This document shows, in pieces, positions 25,812 to 34,305 of a DNA stretch of 64,000 bases. Origin of the DNA: Alcaligenes sp. SORT26 (GTDB lineage: Bacteria > Pseudomonadota > Gammaproteobacteria > Burkholderiales > Burkholderiaceae_B); the NCBI RefSeq assembly GCF_017377875.1, contig NZ_CP070975.1:1922001-1986000 (forward strand), read 5' to 3'. Within the stretch, counting starts at the first letter, position 1. Every line of letters begins with the position of its first letter. The notes beneath the pieces were generated by a model that was not told the origin of the DNA, ran no database searches, and was given only the letters and a program-made list of their open reading frames with translations. The translations under genes and the position numbers were made by a program.

Positions 25812-26619
25812 GGTCAATAAGCGGATGAGAAGCCGCAACTGCCTCTTGCTGGCGCAGGCGACGGAGGTTTTCCAAAGAGAAGTGAGCAAACACCAGGGCC
25901 GAGAACACAGGCAGAACCAGCCAGGCAGGTGGAATCAGGTTCAACAAGGCAAAGATCAGGCCAATCAGCCAATATTGGCTATTCAGGCGGGACCACAGAA
26001 ACTTGCGCTCCTGGACATTTGCATGCTCTACCAGCGAGTCCACCCGCAAGATGCGCGTCAGGGCAAAGACCCACCACAGCACGGGCAGAATCAGCGCAAA
26101 CGGCGGGAAAATCCATAAAGGCAAAGTGACCAGCCAGCCCAGCACAAACAAAGTACCAACCCAAACAGCGTTCCAGACACTCACCACCGTCGCGTTATGG
26201 CCTTGCTTGATCACATCGGGATAGTCTTTCTGCTGCAAATGGCCCAGCACCAAAGGCATGACCAGCACAGCGGCAATGATCAGGCCCAGCACACCGGCAA
26301 TAGGCAGCAAGATACCCAGCGCCAGCAACGGCGCCAAATACACTTTCAGAGAAAACAGGCCCAGGCCCACCAGCCACTGGTCGACAGACTCAAAGGCATT
26401 CCAGCCTCCCAGCAGTTCCAGCAACCAGTTCTGAATCGGCGTCCACAACAGCCAGCTCAACAAAATCAGGCCCACAAACATGATCAGAAACGGCATGACC
26501 AGGGCAATCAGCATGCGTGGCTGAAATTGCGAGACCAAGGAACGCTTGAAGGCGGTAGAGACGCTGGCCCAGCTACCTGCGGGGCCCGATCGCGATGGGG
26601 CAGACGAAGAAACGGACAT
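25801..26619 (-). CDS. EI24/CysZ-like membrane protein
   Basis: About 272 residues. A soluble N-terminus (SAFKRSLVSQFQPRMLIALVMPFLI) leads into four to six hydrophobic segments and the EI24 pattern PLVLGHLQQKDYPDVIKQG, then a Pro/Trp-rich segment LPLWIFPPFALILPVLWWVFALTRILRVDSL. CysZ is a sulfate transporter of this family, but there is no cys gene nearby, so substrate is open. AGGAG lies six bases before ATG 26619. Divergent from the thioredoxin-like gene. Confidence 0.8.
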   Translation of the reverse strand: MSVSSSAPSRSGPAGSWASVSTAFKRSLVSQFQPRMLIALVMPFLIMFVGLILLSWLLWTPIQNWLLELLGGWNAFESVDQWLVGLGLFSLKVYLAPLLALGILLPIAGVLGLIIAAVLVMPLVLGHLQQKDYPDVIKQGHNATVVSVWNAVWVGTLFVLGWLVTLPLWIFPPFALILPVLWWVFALTRILRVDSLVEHANVQERKFLWSRLNSQYWLIGLIFALLNLIPPAWLVLPVFSALVFAHFSLENLRRLRQQEAVAASHPLIDHDN

Positions 26620-26692
26620 ACTGCTCCTGCTAAGCAAAATCGATTACCCGAGTATCATAGACACAGTCGCTTCTTTTTGTCTGTATGAAATT

Positions 26693-27082
26693 ATGGCCTT
26701 GTTCAACGCTCAACACGATCTGCCCGCCCTGGCGGCCCACCTGCACGCCGAGCCCGATGCTTTGCTGATTGCCTGTTTCTGTGCCGAATGGTGCAAAACC
26801 TGTCAGCAGTACCAACCTGCTTTTGAGGCTTTGGCTACACAGTTTCCTCAGGCCTGCCTGATCTGGATCGATATTGAAGAGCAGCCCGAGCTAGTGGGCG
26901 ATGAGGATATTGAAGATTTCCCCACGCTGCTGATCCAGAACGAAAATGGGACCGTTTTTTACGGTCCCATGCTGCCTCATATCGAACATCTGGAGCGTCT
27001 GGTGCACAGCATCTCAGAACGCAGCCCGGTGATTGAGGCCGGGCCAGGGGATTTGCGCGCCTTAGTAGCGGCCGCCGCCTAA
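26693..27082 (+). CDS. Thioredoxin-like protein
   Basis: A 129-residue thioredoxin-fold protein: LLIACFCAEWCKTCQQYQPAFEALATQFPQACLIWIDIEEQPELVGDEDIEDFPTLLIQNENG. The active site is WCKTC (CxxC with Lys-Thr between the cysteines) and the cis-Pro is in DFPTLLI. The acidic surface and the CKTC pair differ from housekeeping TrxA (CGPC). No signal peptide is seen, so it acts in the cytoplasm. Its 3' end overlaps the 3' end of convergent rhlE by 21 bp. Confidence 0.88.
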   Translation: MALFNAQHDLPALAAHLHAEPDALLIACFCAEWCKTCQQYQPAFEALATQFPQACLIWIDIEEQPELVGDEDIEDFPTLLIQNENGTVFYGPMLPHIEHLERLVHSISERSPVIEAGPGDLRALVAAAA

Positions 27083-28441
27083 CAAGACACCCACCGAGCG
27101 CTTGCGCGCTGCATTGGAAGGTGTGCTCACTGCTGGCTTGGGTGCTGCCGCGTTTGATGGCTCGTAAGGCTTGAGGAAAAACTCGTCCACAGGTGGCGTG
27201 TTCGACTGGTACGAACGACGCTCACCACGCTCGTGGCGGTTATTGCTGGAGCTGGAACGAGACGAAGCCACTGAAGGCAGATCCAGCTTCAGGCGCGGCA
27301 CAGCCGTCCCGATCAGTTTTTCAATTTCCAGCAGCAGATGCTCTTCATCTGGAGCCATCAAGGCGATGGCTTCACCCGACGCACCTGCTCGACCTGTACG
27401 ACCGATACGGTGTACGTAATCTTCGGCGTTGTAAGGCAGGTCCACGTTGATGACGCAGGGCATACCGGCCACGTCCAGACCGCGTGCAGCCACGTCTGTT
27501 GCCACCAGCACATCCACCGTACCGGCCTTGAAGGCCTCCAGAACTTTCATCCGTTCCAACTGACTTTTGTTGCCGTGGATGGATTCAGCCTTGATGCCTT
27601 CACGCTCCAGATAACGGGCCAGTTGTCCGGCACCGATCTTGGTATTGGAAAAGACAATGGTTTGAGTCAGCTTCTTGGTCTTGACCAGATGCACCACGGC
27701 GCGACGCTTGTCGTCTGCCGACATGGGGTACACCACCTGGGTCACGGTAGAAGCGGTGGCGTTGCGGGCGGCTACTTCGATCTCGACAGGATCATTCAGG
27801 AAGTTGCGGGCCAGCTTGCGAATTTCCTTGCTGAAGGTTGCCGAGAACAGCAAGCCCTGGCGGCTCTTGGGCAGCAAGGAAACAATACGGTCCAGGTCGG
27901 GCAAAAAGCCCATATCCAGCATGCGGTCAGCCTCGTCCAGCACCAGAATGCTGACCTGGCTTAAATTGATCGTGCGCTGGTCAATGTGATCCAGCAAACG
28001 GCCTGGGGTGGCGATGACAATTTCAACACCACGACGCAGGGCTTCTTTTTGCGGACCAATATCCACACCACCAAACACCACGGTCGAGCGCAGCGGAACC
28101 GATTTGCTGTAGAGCGCAATGCTCTCAGCCACCTGGTCGGCAAGCTCTCGGGTCGGCGTCAACACCAAAGCCCGCACAGGGTGGCGGGCAGGCGAAGCGC
28201 TGGTCGTGGCGTGTGCCATCAGACGATTCAGGATGGGCAAGGAAAAGGCTGCCGTCTTACCTGTCCCGGTCTGAGCGGCCCCCATCACGTCACGGCCAGC
28301 CAGCACCACGGGAATCGCCTCGGCCTGAATAGGCGTAGGCTTGGAATATCCCGCCTCGGTAACGGCGTTTAATATTCCAGGGTGCAGACCGAAATCAGCA
28401 AACGTAAGGTCATTGGGGGTCGAAGGAGTTTTATCTGTCAT
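27062..28441 (-). CDS. rhlE: DEAD-box ATP-dependent RNA helicase RhlE-type
   Basis: About 459 residues. Q motif FADFGLHPGILNAVTEAGYSKPTPIQ, motif I AQTGTGKT, Ia PTRELADQ, II LDEADRMLD, III SATF, V DVAARGLDV and VI HRIGRTGRAG are all present. The C-terminal tail is basic and low-complexity (Arg/Ser/Asn-rich), as in RhlE helicases of Burkholderiales. It unwinds structured RNA in ribosome assembly or degradation. ATG 28441 is preferred to an upstream start that adds 11 unrelated residues. Confidence 0.95.
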   Translation of the reverse strand: MTDKTPSTPNDLTFADFGLHPGILNAVTEAGYSKPTPIQAEAIPVVLAGRDVMGAAQTGTGKTAAFSLPILNRLMAHATTSASPARHPVRALVLTPTRELADQVAESIALYSKSVPLRSTVVFGGVDIGPQKEALRRGVEIVIATPGRLLDHIDQRTINLSQVSILVLDEADRMLDMGFLPDLDRIVSLLPKSRQGLLFSATFSKEIRKLARNFLNDPVEIEVAARNATASTVTQVVYPMSADDKRRAVVHLVKTKKLTQTIVFSNTKIGAGQLARYLEREGIKAESIHGNKSQLERMKVLEAFKAGTVDVLVATDVAARGLDVAGMPCVINVDLPYNAEDYVHRIGRTGRAGASGEAIALMAPDEEHLLLEIEKLIGTAVPRLKLDLPSVASSRSSSSNNRHERGERRSYQSNTPPVDEFFLKPYEPSNAAAPKPAVSTPSNAARKRSVGVLLGGGRY

Positions 28442-28555
28442 GTACGCAAAAAGTCGGCTTGCCACGAGTGGCAAGCATTTGTAACAATCCTATTTTAACT
28501 TATGCCCGCCTGCTTCAACAGCAGTCACGGGCGTGTAAGTACTCGCGTCAGGATT

Positions 28556-28891
28556 TTATGGCATCACGGCACGTATCAGCCAGAACGCCACCATCCCGGC
28601 CACGATTACCCAAACAGCATTACGGGTACGGATAAACACCAGCACAGCTACCAGGCTGGCCAGCGCTTTAATATCCAATCGGGGGGTGTCGCCGTAAGCC
28701 CAAGGCAAAAGTTCCGGGATAATGATTGCTGCCAGAGCAGCCACCGGAGCAAAGCGCAAGGCGCGCCGCATACGTTCGGTCAGGGGCAGCAAATCACCAA
28801 ACATGAAATAGCCTGAGCGGGTCAGCAAGCTGCACAACACCAACAGGGCGATTGCACCCAAAACGTACCAATCATACTGCCAATCGCTCAT
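28556..28891 (-). CDS. azlD: AzlD-family branched-chain amino-acid exporter subunit
   Basis: A 111-residue protein with four membrane segments (VLGAIALLVLCSLLTRSGYF, RRALRFAPVAALAAIIIPELLPW, LASLVAAVLVFIRTRNAVWVIVAGMVAFWLIRAVMP). The pattern RFAPVAALAAIIIPELL is typical of AzlD. It partners AzlC. ATG 28891 shares bases with the azlC stop (TGATG), so translation is coupled; a GTG one codon earlier is also possible. Confidence 0.9.
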   Translation of the reverse strand: MSDWQYDWYVLGAIALLVLCSLLTRSGYFMFGDLLPLTERMRRALRFAPVAALAAIIIPELLPWAYGDTPRLDIKALASLVAVLVFIRTRNAVWVIVAGMVAFWLIRAVMP

Positions 28892-29634
28892 CACCGTGCA
28901 TCCCTATGCCGTTGCAGTTGTTCTGCCGCCACGCCTGCCAACACCCCGCCAAGCACGGCTGCCACCAGTCCCAAACGTAAAGGCAAGGCCTGTCCGACCC
29001 AGGCAATCACACTGGCGGTGATCAAACAGGACCACATGGCGCGGTTATTGACCAAGGGAATCAGGAGCGCCAGCAAGGCCAGGATCGCGGCGAACTCCAA
29101 AGACCAGGAGGCGGGTACATAAGCGCTCAATACAATCCCGGACAGGGAGGCAATTTGCCAGCTTAACCAGCCTGGCAAAATAATTCCCAGGTAGTACCAG
29201 AGATGCTCGCGCGAACCGCGCTCTTTGGAATCCCCATATTTGGACATGAACAGCACAAACACCATATCACTGGTGATATAGCCCAAACCCAAACGCTTTT
29301 TCCAGCTCAGGTGGCGGAAAAACGGCTGCAGGGCCGCCCCAAAAATAATGAAGCGGATATTGACGATAAAGCCAGCGGTAAAAATCAGCCACAAAGGCGC
29401 ATGGGACTCGATCAGCGGCAAAGCCGTCAGTTGGGCCGAGCCCGCATAGACAAACAGCGTCATCAAGGTCGCCTCAAAGCCACTCAAACCCGACTTGACC
29501 ATCGCTACCCCGGTCACAAAGCCCCAGACAACGGTGGCAATCATGGCGGGAATAAAGTCGATGAATCCGGCGCGCATATGCACACGATCCTGTGCACTAG
29601 GCAACAAGGCCGATATTCTTGTTATGGCTGACAC
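28891..29634 (-). CDS. azlC: AzlC-family amino-acid exporter subunit
   Basis: A 247-residue protein. Hallmarks: FIPAMIATVVWGFVTGVAMVKSGLSGFEATLMTLFVYAGSAQLTALPL (about residues 27-75) and FIVNIRFIIFGAALQPFF (about 90). The start is GTG 29634, supported by AGGAG five bases upstream. With AzlD it forms a small two-part exporter for branched-chain or related amino acids. Confidence 0.92.
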   Translation of the reverse strand: MSAITRISALLPSAQDRVHMRAGFIDFIPAMIATVVWGFVTGVAMVKSGLSGFEATLMTLFVYAGSAQLTALPLIESHAPLWLIFTAGFIVNIRFIIFGAALQPFFRHLSWKKRLGLGYITSDMVFVLFMSKYGDSKERGSREHLWYYLGIILPGWLSWQIASLSGIVLSAYVPASWSLEFAAILALLALLIPLVNNRAMWSCLITASVIAWVGQALPLRLGLVAAVLGGVLAGVAAEQLQRHRDAR

Positions 29635-29863
29635 GCCGTCTCCTGAGATGCGCTGCCCACGTGCTGTAAACAGCAGCGACAGCTTTGCTTATGATTTTTC
29701 TTATTCTAGAAGCAAAAGCGGGACACGAACATCTTGCTCTCTTGATAAGGTCACGAAAAAACAGGCCGGGTCTTGCTACAATCGCTAGTCTACGCACGTA
29801 AAGTTCGGCACCGCCGTTGCGTGCAAGGTATTCTTACCCCTCTCATTGTTTATCAGGAACCCT

Positions 29864-30076
29864 ATGAGCGCCGCTATCGAACCTAAAAAAGCAGATCACG
29901 AACTGATTATGGTCGGAGCCGACGAACTGCCCGTGCATTGCCCCCGTCCAGGCGGCACTCTGTGGAACATGCACCCTCGCGTGTATATCGATATCAGCAA
30001 AACCGGCGAAGCCGCTTGTCCTTACTGTGGTGCCCGCTACCGCCTGAAAGAAGGCGAGAAGGTTCACGGTCATTAA
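29864..30076 (+). CDS. Zinc-ribbon protein of the zf-CHCC family
   Basis: A 70-residue protein ending in the pattern HCPRPGGTLWNMHPRVYIDISKTGEAACPYCGARYRLKEGEKVHGH. The Cys/His positions (HC, H, CxxC) match the zf-CHCC family related to the mitochondrial NDUFS6 subunit of complex I. The role in bacteria is not defined. AGGAAC precedes ATG 29864. It is followed after 18 bases by the hydrolase gene. Confidence 0.85.
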   Translation: MSAAIEPKKADHELIMVGADELPVHCPRPGGTLWNMHPRVYIDISKTGEAACPYCGARYRLKEGEKVHGH

Positions 30077-30094
30077 TTTCTGAATCTGGCTTCG

Positions 30095-31273
30095 TTGGAC
30101 CCTACTGCTCCCCCCTCTGGCAATGCGATAGAGCCGGGCCCTGCGCCCGGAGCAGATGCGCAACCCTGGCGTCACACAGACGTGGTTGCCCGTCTGGATT
30201 CCAGCGCCTGCCCCCTGCCCGCCTGGTTACCTGGCGGGCACGTACAGACTATTCATGGGGCATTTTTTGCCCGCCATCACCACATCGCCTTTGTACGTCA
30301 GCGCATTGATACGCCTGATGGCGACTTTCTGGATCTGGACTGGACCGGACCCGGACTGTTTGCAGACAAACTGGCCAGTGGTGCTACAGCCCAACCCGAC
30401 GCCCATCTCGCCCGCACGGCGGCCCGCCGCTGGATGCAGCCGCAAGATTGGGACAGCCTGCCCAGCAGCGCCGACACCCATGCCCTGGTCTTGTTTCACG
30501 GGCTGGAAGGCAGCAGCCGCAGTCACTACATCCAGGCCATTGCGCAATACTTCCGCGCCCGTGGCTGGATTGTCGTGGTGGCTCATTTCCGGGGTTGCTC
30601 GGGCTTTCCGAATCGCATGGCACGCGCCTATTACTCGGGCGACTCGGAAGAAATCAGCTTTATTCTGAATACCGTTCGCGGCCATCTGCCCAATGTACGC
30701 TGGCACGCGGCTGGCACCTCGCTGGGTGGCAATGCCATGCTGAAATATATGGGCGAAGCGGGCGACGAAGCCTCCTGGCTGCAAGCCTGCGCATCCATTT
30801 CAGTGCCGCTGGATCTGGTCACGTGTGGCCGCTACTTGTCCGAGTCCCGCATGGGGCGCTGGTTCTACTCGCCTTACTTTCTTAAAAGCATGCGCAGCAA
30901 GCTGCAGGACAAGGCTCACCGCTTTCCAGGCATGGTCGATACAGCACGCCTGAACCAGGCCCGTACCCTGCGTGACTTCGATGATATTTATACCGCGCCC
31001 ATGCACGGTTTCAGCCATGCACTGGATTATTGGACACGCGCGTCCAGCAAGCCTTTACTGCGCAGCATCAAAATCCCCACGCTGGTCTTGAATGCCCGCA
31101 ACGACCCCTTTGTGCCGCATGCCAGCTTGCCAACGATTCAGGATTGCTCGGATTCCATCTTGCTGCACCAGCCAGCTCAGGGTGGGCATGTAGGTTTCAT
31201 CACAGGCAGCATCCCCGGCAATATGGGGTGGCTACCTGCACGGCTGGCCCGCTTTTTTGAAACGAATAGCTAG
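30095..31273 (+). CDS. YheT-family alpha/beta hydrolase
   Basis: About 392 residues. The family opening PAWLPGGHVQTIHGAFFAR is at about residue 43, the nucleophile elbow GTSLGGNAMLKY at about 207, with upstream HFRGCSG and LFHGLEGSSRSHYI, and the catalytic His in QGGHVGFI near the end. YheT-like hydrolases are uncharacterised esterases. No ATG exists in the frame before the conserved start; the ORF begins after a stop at 30074, so the start is a non-ATG codon, TTG 30095 or an upstream CTG. Confidence 0.85.
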   Translation: MDPTAPPSGNAIEPGPAPGADAQPWRHTDVVARLDSSACPLPAWLPGGHVQTIHGAFFARHHHIAFVRQRIDTPDGDFLDLDWTGPGLFADKLASGATAQPDAHLARTAARRWMQPQDWDSLPSSADTHALVLFHGLEGSSRSHYIQAIAQYFRARGWIVVVAHFRGCSGFPNRMARAYYSGDSEEISFILNTVRGHLPNVRWHAAGTSLGGNAMLKYMGEAGDEASWLQACASISVPLDLVTCGRYLSESRMGRWFYSPYFLKSMRSKLQDKAHRFPGMVDTARLNQARTLRDFDDIYTAPMHGFSHALDYWTRASSKPLLRSIKIPTLVLNARNDPFVPHASLPTIQDCSDSILLHQPAQGGHVGFITGSIPGNMGWLPARLARFFETNS

Positions 31274-31307
31274 GTTTGCGTAAAGCGGGCTCCGGCCTTC
31301 AAGAACC

Positions 31308-32801
31308 TCAGGAACGGAAGCGTTCCAACAAGACACGCTCACTTTCCACGCGCTCGCGCAATTGGCGAATTTGCGTATCCAGCTCCGATTGCTGATAAAA
31401 GTCTTGAGTCAAATTACGGGCCTGCTGCAACTGTTCCACTGCTGTCGGTAGTGCCCCCACCAATTGGTAGTACTCGGCCATTGTTCGGCGCGCTTTGACA
31501 CCATCACCCAGACGATCATAGGTTTGAGCCAGTAACTGGTGCAGTTGCGGCTCATCCGGCCACTGCTTGATGCGATCCATCAAGAACAATTGCGCCTGAT
31601 CGTTTTGCCCCAGTTGCTGCAAGACCTGCACATAGGCCAAGGCGACACCCTGGCTCTTGGGCCAACGCTGCCAGGCTTGTTTGGCCAAGCTCAAGGCACC
31701 TTGCACATCGCGATCCGCAATCGCTATACGAATGTCCAGGGTATCCAATTCAGGAGCTTGATATTTACCCTGGGCACGCGCTTCTGCCAGGTGAATACGA
31801 GCCTGCTCATAATCCTGACGGCCCTGCGCAATATAGGCCAGACCATACTGAGCGGCCGAACGCTCCAGATCACTTTGTGTCTGATTCGTGCTTTGCAAAG
31901 CCTGCTCCAGGACGCGCAAGGACTGCCCACCTCCAGCTTGCATCACCATCAATTTGGCGCGGATATACCAAAACGAAGAAGTGTCCTGGTAATTACTCTC
32001 CGGCAGACCCCGCACCCGGTTACTGATATCCGACTCTCGCTGCAGCGACATCGGGTGAGTGCTGGCATATTCATTGGCCGTTGCACGCTCGTTCAGGCGC
32101 GAAGCTGCCGCAAGACGCTGAAACATCTGCACCATGCCTTGAGGCTCGTAACCGGCCTTGAGCAGCATCTCGAAACCAACCCGGTCGGCCTCCTGCTCGG
32201 CCTGACGCGAAAAGCCCAATTGCCTGTCCACGGCAGCGGCCTGACCAAACGCGGCCGCCCCCATCGCCAAATCCCCACTACCGGCTAAGGCCCCCAACAA
32301 GGCTCCGGCCAAGGCAGCAATCAGCAAATGATTGCTTTGTGCACTTTGTGTAATACCACGAGCGACGTGACGTTGCGCCACGTGGGCAATTTCGTGGGCC
32401 AACACCGAGGCCAGTTCGGACTCGGATCTGGAGGCAGTAAACAGCCCACTATGAATACCGATATAGCCACCGGGCAAAGCAAAGGCGTTAATGCTGTTAT
32501 CACGCAAGGCAAACACCGTAACCGGCTGTGCCATCGCTGGGCCATACTGGGCCAGCTTGCGTCCCATATCGGTCAAATACTGATTGATATCCGGGTCCGA
32601 CACATACTCAGGCGAACGCCTGCCCTGCTCCATGATGGCATTGCCCAGAGTACGTTCCAAAGCGGGAGACAACTCGGCGCCCGAGGCCGCCCCCATGGAC
32701 GGAATTCCGATAGGCTGCGCCTGTACAGGCAGCACTGGGCTAAACGCCAGCGACAGCGCCAAGGCTAGAGACAGCATGGAACGGACGGGTTTGGACTGCA
32801 T
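31308..32801 (-). CDS. Periplasmic M48 metalloprotease with TPRs, BepA-like
   Basis: A 497-residue protein with a Sec signal (MQSKPVRSMLSLALALSLAFSPVLPVQAQ). The zinc-protease motif HEIAH is near residue 135 and the third-ligand region EQEADRVGFEMLLKAG near 195. The C-terminal 250 residues are TPR-like repeats (LERSAAQYGLAYIAQGRQDYEQARIHLAEAR). BepA degrades or helps assemble outer-membrane proteins such as LptD. GGGAG precedes ATG 32801; the longer frame upstream lacks a signal peptide. It follows the CtaG-like gene by 17 bases. Confidence 0.92.
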   Translation of the reverse strand: MQSKPVRSMLSLALALSLAFSPVLPVQAQPIGIPSMGAASGAELSPALERTLGNAIMEQGRRSPEYVSDPDINQYLTDMGRKLAQYGPAMAQPVTVFALRDNSINAFALPGGYIGIHSGLFTASRSESELASVLAHEIAHVAQRHVARGITQSAQSNHLLIAALAGALLGALAGSGDLAMGAAAFGQAAAVDRQLGFSRQAEQEADRVGFEMLLKAGYEPQGMVQMFQRLAAASRLNERATANEYASTHPMSLQRESDISNRVRGLPESNYQDTSSFWYIRAKLMVMQAGGGQSLRVLEQALQSTNQTQSDLERSAAQYGLAYIAQGRQDYEQARIHLAEARAQGKYQAPELDTLDIRIAIADRDVQGALSLAKQAWQRWPKSQGVALAYVQVLQQLGQNDQAQLFLMDRIKQWPDEPQLHQLLAQTYDRLGDGVKARRTMAEYYQLVGALPTAVEQLQQARNLTQDFYQQSELDTQIRQLRERVESERVLLERFRS

Positions 32802-32818
32802 GGATACTCCCGACAAAA

Positions 32819-33673
32819 TCAATTGGCCCTGGCCATCATAGCGCCTGTTCGTACCCGAGATTCTGGCAAACGGTGACGAGCTGACAAGCGCATCAAGGTG
32901 CCCAAGGCATACAAAAGACCAAACACTTCCACCAGACCGGCCAGCACCCACATAATCAGGCCCCCCATGACCTGATCGGCCAAGGCATCCATTCCCGGAA
33001 TGGCACGGCCGCATAAATCAAAAATGGGGTAAAGATCGTACTCGGTAAAGGTGATGATGGCGCCCACAATCATTTGGGGCACCATCGTGATGACCGGCGA
33101 AAGTATACGCCCACCCACCGACAGCCGGGCCGGTGGTGAAGGTCGACGATCAAGAATAAGGTTCCAGTACATGATCCCGCTGATCACCACAGACCAGTTC
33201 ATCAACCGGTACAAACGCCAGTCCAGCATGGAATAGAACTGCACGGTCGGCAGCATCCAGATCAGGACCAGGAAAACAAACAGGAAAGCGACCAGCACCG
33301 GGTTGGTCAAGACAGCCTGCACACGTCGGCCAGTAGGACGACGCAGCCACTGCGCCAGAGCACGACGCCAACTCAAGGGCAAGCCAGCTCGCAAGGTTTG
33401 ACCCGGATACGCACCCATCAAGAACAAGGGGCCCAGATGATGCAGGATCAAATGCTGGGCCCGATGGATGAAGAACATGCGCTCGGCGTAATAATCCAGG
33501 CGCGTGTGCAGGGAAAGGTAGAGGAGAATCAGGCCAATCCAGAAAAAGGACTGGCGCAAAAGATTGGGGCGGTGAACTTGCCGCCCCCGGACGTACAAAG
33601 CAATGACCAGCAAAAAGGTCAAAAGCAGAACAGGAGAAAACTCCCAAGGTGTCAGCCAGTCAAGCAAGGACAT
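32819..33673 (-). CDS. CtaG-type cytochrome c oxidase assembly membrane protein
   Basis: A 284-residue protein with about seven hydrophobic segments. The pattern YYAERMFFIHRAQHLILHHLGPLFLMGAYPGQTLR (about residues 62-95), with its His residues, and FTEYDLYPIFDLCGRAIPGMDALADQVMGGLIMWV (about 215-245) match the caa3-type CtaG (CtaG_2) family, which helps insert copper into cytochrome oxidase. No oxidase subunits are nearby. First gene of a two-gene unit with the BepA-like protease. Confidence 0.85.
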   Translation of the reverse strand: MSLLDWLTPWEFSPVLLLTFLLVIALYVRGRQVHRPNLLRQSFFWIGLILLYLSLHTRLDYYAERMFFIHRAQHLILHHLGPLFLMGAYPGQTLRAGLPLSWRRALAQWLRRPTGRRVQAVLTNPVLVAFLFVFLVLIWMLPTVQFYSMLDWRLYRLMNWSVVISGIMYWNLILDRRPSPPARLSVGGRILSPVITMVPQMIVGAIITFTEYDLYPIFDLCGRAIPGMDALADQVMGGLIMWVLAGLVEVFGLLYALGTLMRLSARHRLPESRVRTGAMMARAN

Positions 33674-33703
33674 AGCAGCGCCATCCGCAAATCCAGTTGC
33701 GGT

Positions 33704-34039
33704 TTAGTTTATAGCAATACGCTCCCGTCCTGCCCACTTCACATTCAGCACACCGGGATAATCCCGAATCAGCCGTGCTCGTTGCATCAGTTCTGCTCGC
33801 AGTTCAGGCGGGCAGGTCAAGGTAACGCAGGCCGTGTCGTGTGTATCGGAGTGGTCTACCTGGACATTGGCCACGCGGATACCCGCGGTATTCAGGTCCG
33901 AGTAGATACGGCGCCGGATCTGGGCCAGATCGCCACGAGGGCACACAACCGTCAAACGGGAGACGGACAAGGGTGCACGGGCACGCAGGGCAGAAGCCTG
34001 GATGCCGGCACGGCGCAAGAAGAGATCGAAAATACGCAT
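33704..34039 (-). CDS. Isolated MgtC-type C-terminal (ACT-like) domain protein
   Basis: A 111-residue soluble protein. From about residue 25, SRLTVVCPRGDLAQIRRRIYSDLNTAGIRVANVQVDHSDTHDTACVTLTCPPELRAELMQRARLIRDYPGVLNVKW resembles the C-terminal ACT-like domain of MgtC, including the closing PGV..V.W. The membrane domain of MgtC is missing, so this is a stand-alone domain and not a transporter. AGGGGG precedes the ATG. Its leader of about 260 nt encodes an MgtL-like peptide and several hairpins, which points to control by magnesium or translation. The assignment is by pattern, not by a search. Confidence 0.7.
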   Translation of the reverse strand: MRIFDLFLRRAGIQASALRARAPLSVSRLTVVCPRGDLAQIRRRIYSDLNTAGIRVANVQVDHSDTHDTACVTLTCPPELRAELMQRARLIRDYPGVLNVKWAGRERIAIN

Positions 34040-34084
34040 ACATTCCCCCTATTGCACATTAAAGTTGCAACACATCAGGATTCG

Positions 34085-34101
34085 GAAAGCCAAAGGCTTT
34101 C
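34085..34101 (-). other. Leader hairpin near the mgtC-domain gene
   Basis: GAAAGCC-TTT-GGCTTTC forms a perfect 7-bp stem in the leader on the minus strand, 46 bases before the start codon. It is the last of several hairpins and could gate the ribosome binding site or act with an anti-structure. Confidence 0.5.
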
Positions 34102-34129
34102 TTAGAGAATGAAATGGCGGGGAATTTAA

Positions 34130-34147
34130 GGCAGCAGAGTAGCTGCC
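34130..34147 (-). other. Leader hairpin GGCAGC/GCTGCC
   Basis: GGCAGC-TACTCT-GCTGCC forms a perfect 6-bp stem in the leader, followed by TTAAATTCC on the minus strand. It may be a weak attenuator or spacer stem. Confidence 0.5.
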
Positions 34148-34183
34148 TGAGACACCACGCCCTGAAACTTCCAGGACGCGGCA

Positions 34184-34283
34184 AGCTGTGAAGGAATCAG
34201 CGGGCCTGAACGCGCCTGGACAAGGTTAAGTCGAAAATGGTTCGACTAGCACTGTCGCCGGGGTCGGGATTCACCACACAGCT
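34184..34283 (-). ncRNA. Structured leader RNA domain closed by a 7-bp stem around the leader peptide
   Basis: On the minus strand AGCTGTG (34283-34277), just after the AGGAG ribosome site, pairs with CACAGCT (34190-34184), just after the leader-peptide stop. Inside, GAATC and GATTC can extend the stem, and GTCGAA-CCATT-TTCGAC is a further hairpin. A ribosome on the leader peptide would open the closing stem, so translation and folding are linked. Confidence 0.6.
34197..34274 (-). CDS. Leader peptide, MgtL-like (25 residues, GTG start)
   Basis: On the minus strand AGGAG is followed after 7 bases by a GTG, which opens a frame of 25 codons ending TGA: f-Met-Asn-Pro-Asp-Pro-Gly-Asp, then SASRTIFDLTLS and a basic end RRVQAR. 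It lies wholly in the 5' leader of the MgtC-domain gene, about 25 bases after the predicted transcription start. The acidic, proline-rich N-terminus resembles MgtL (Met-Glu-Pro-Asp-Pro...) of the enterobacterial mgtA leader, whose N-terminus destabilises the ribosome when Mg2+ is low. The resemblance covers only a few residues, so the call is a hypothesis. Confidence 0.62.
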   Translation of the reverse strand: MNPDPGDSASRTIFDLTLSRRVQAR

Positions 34284-34305
34284 CCTATAAAACGAAAGAA
34301 CCCGT

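Noticed and set aside
32802-33014. N-terminal extension of the BepA-like protease
   Set aside because: It overlaps the CtaG-like gene; a signal peptide and a ribosome site are found at 32801.
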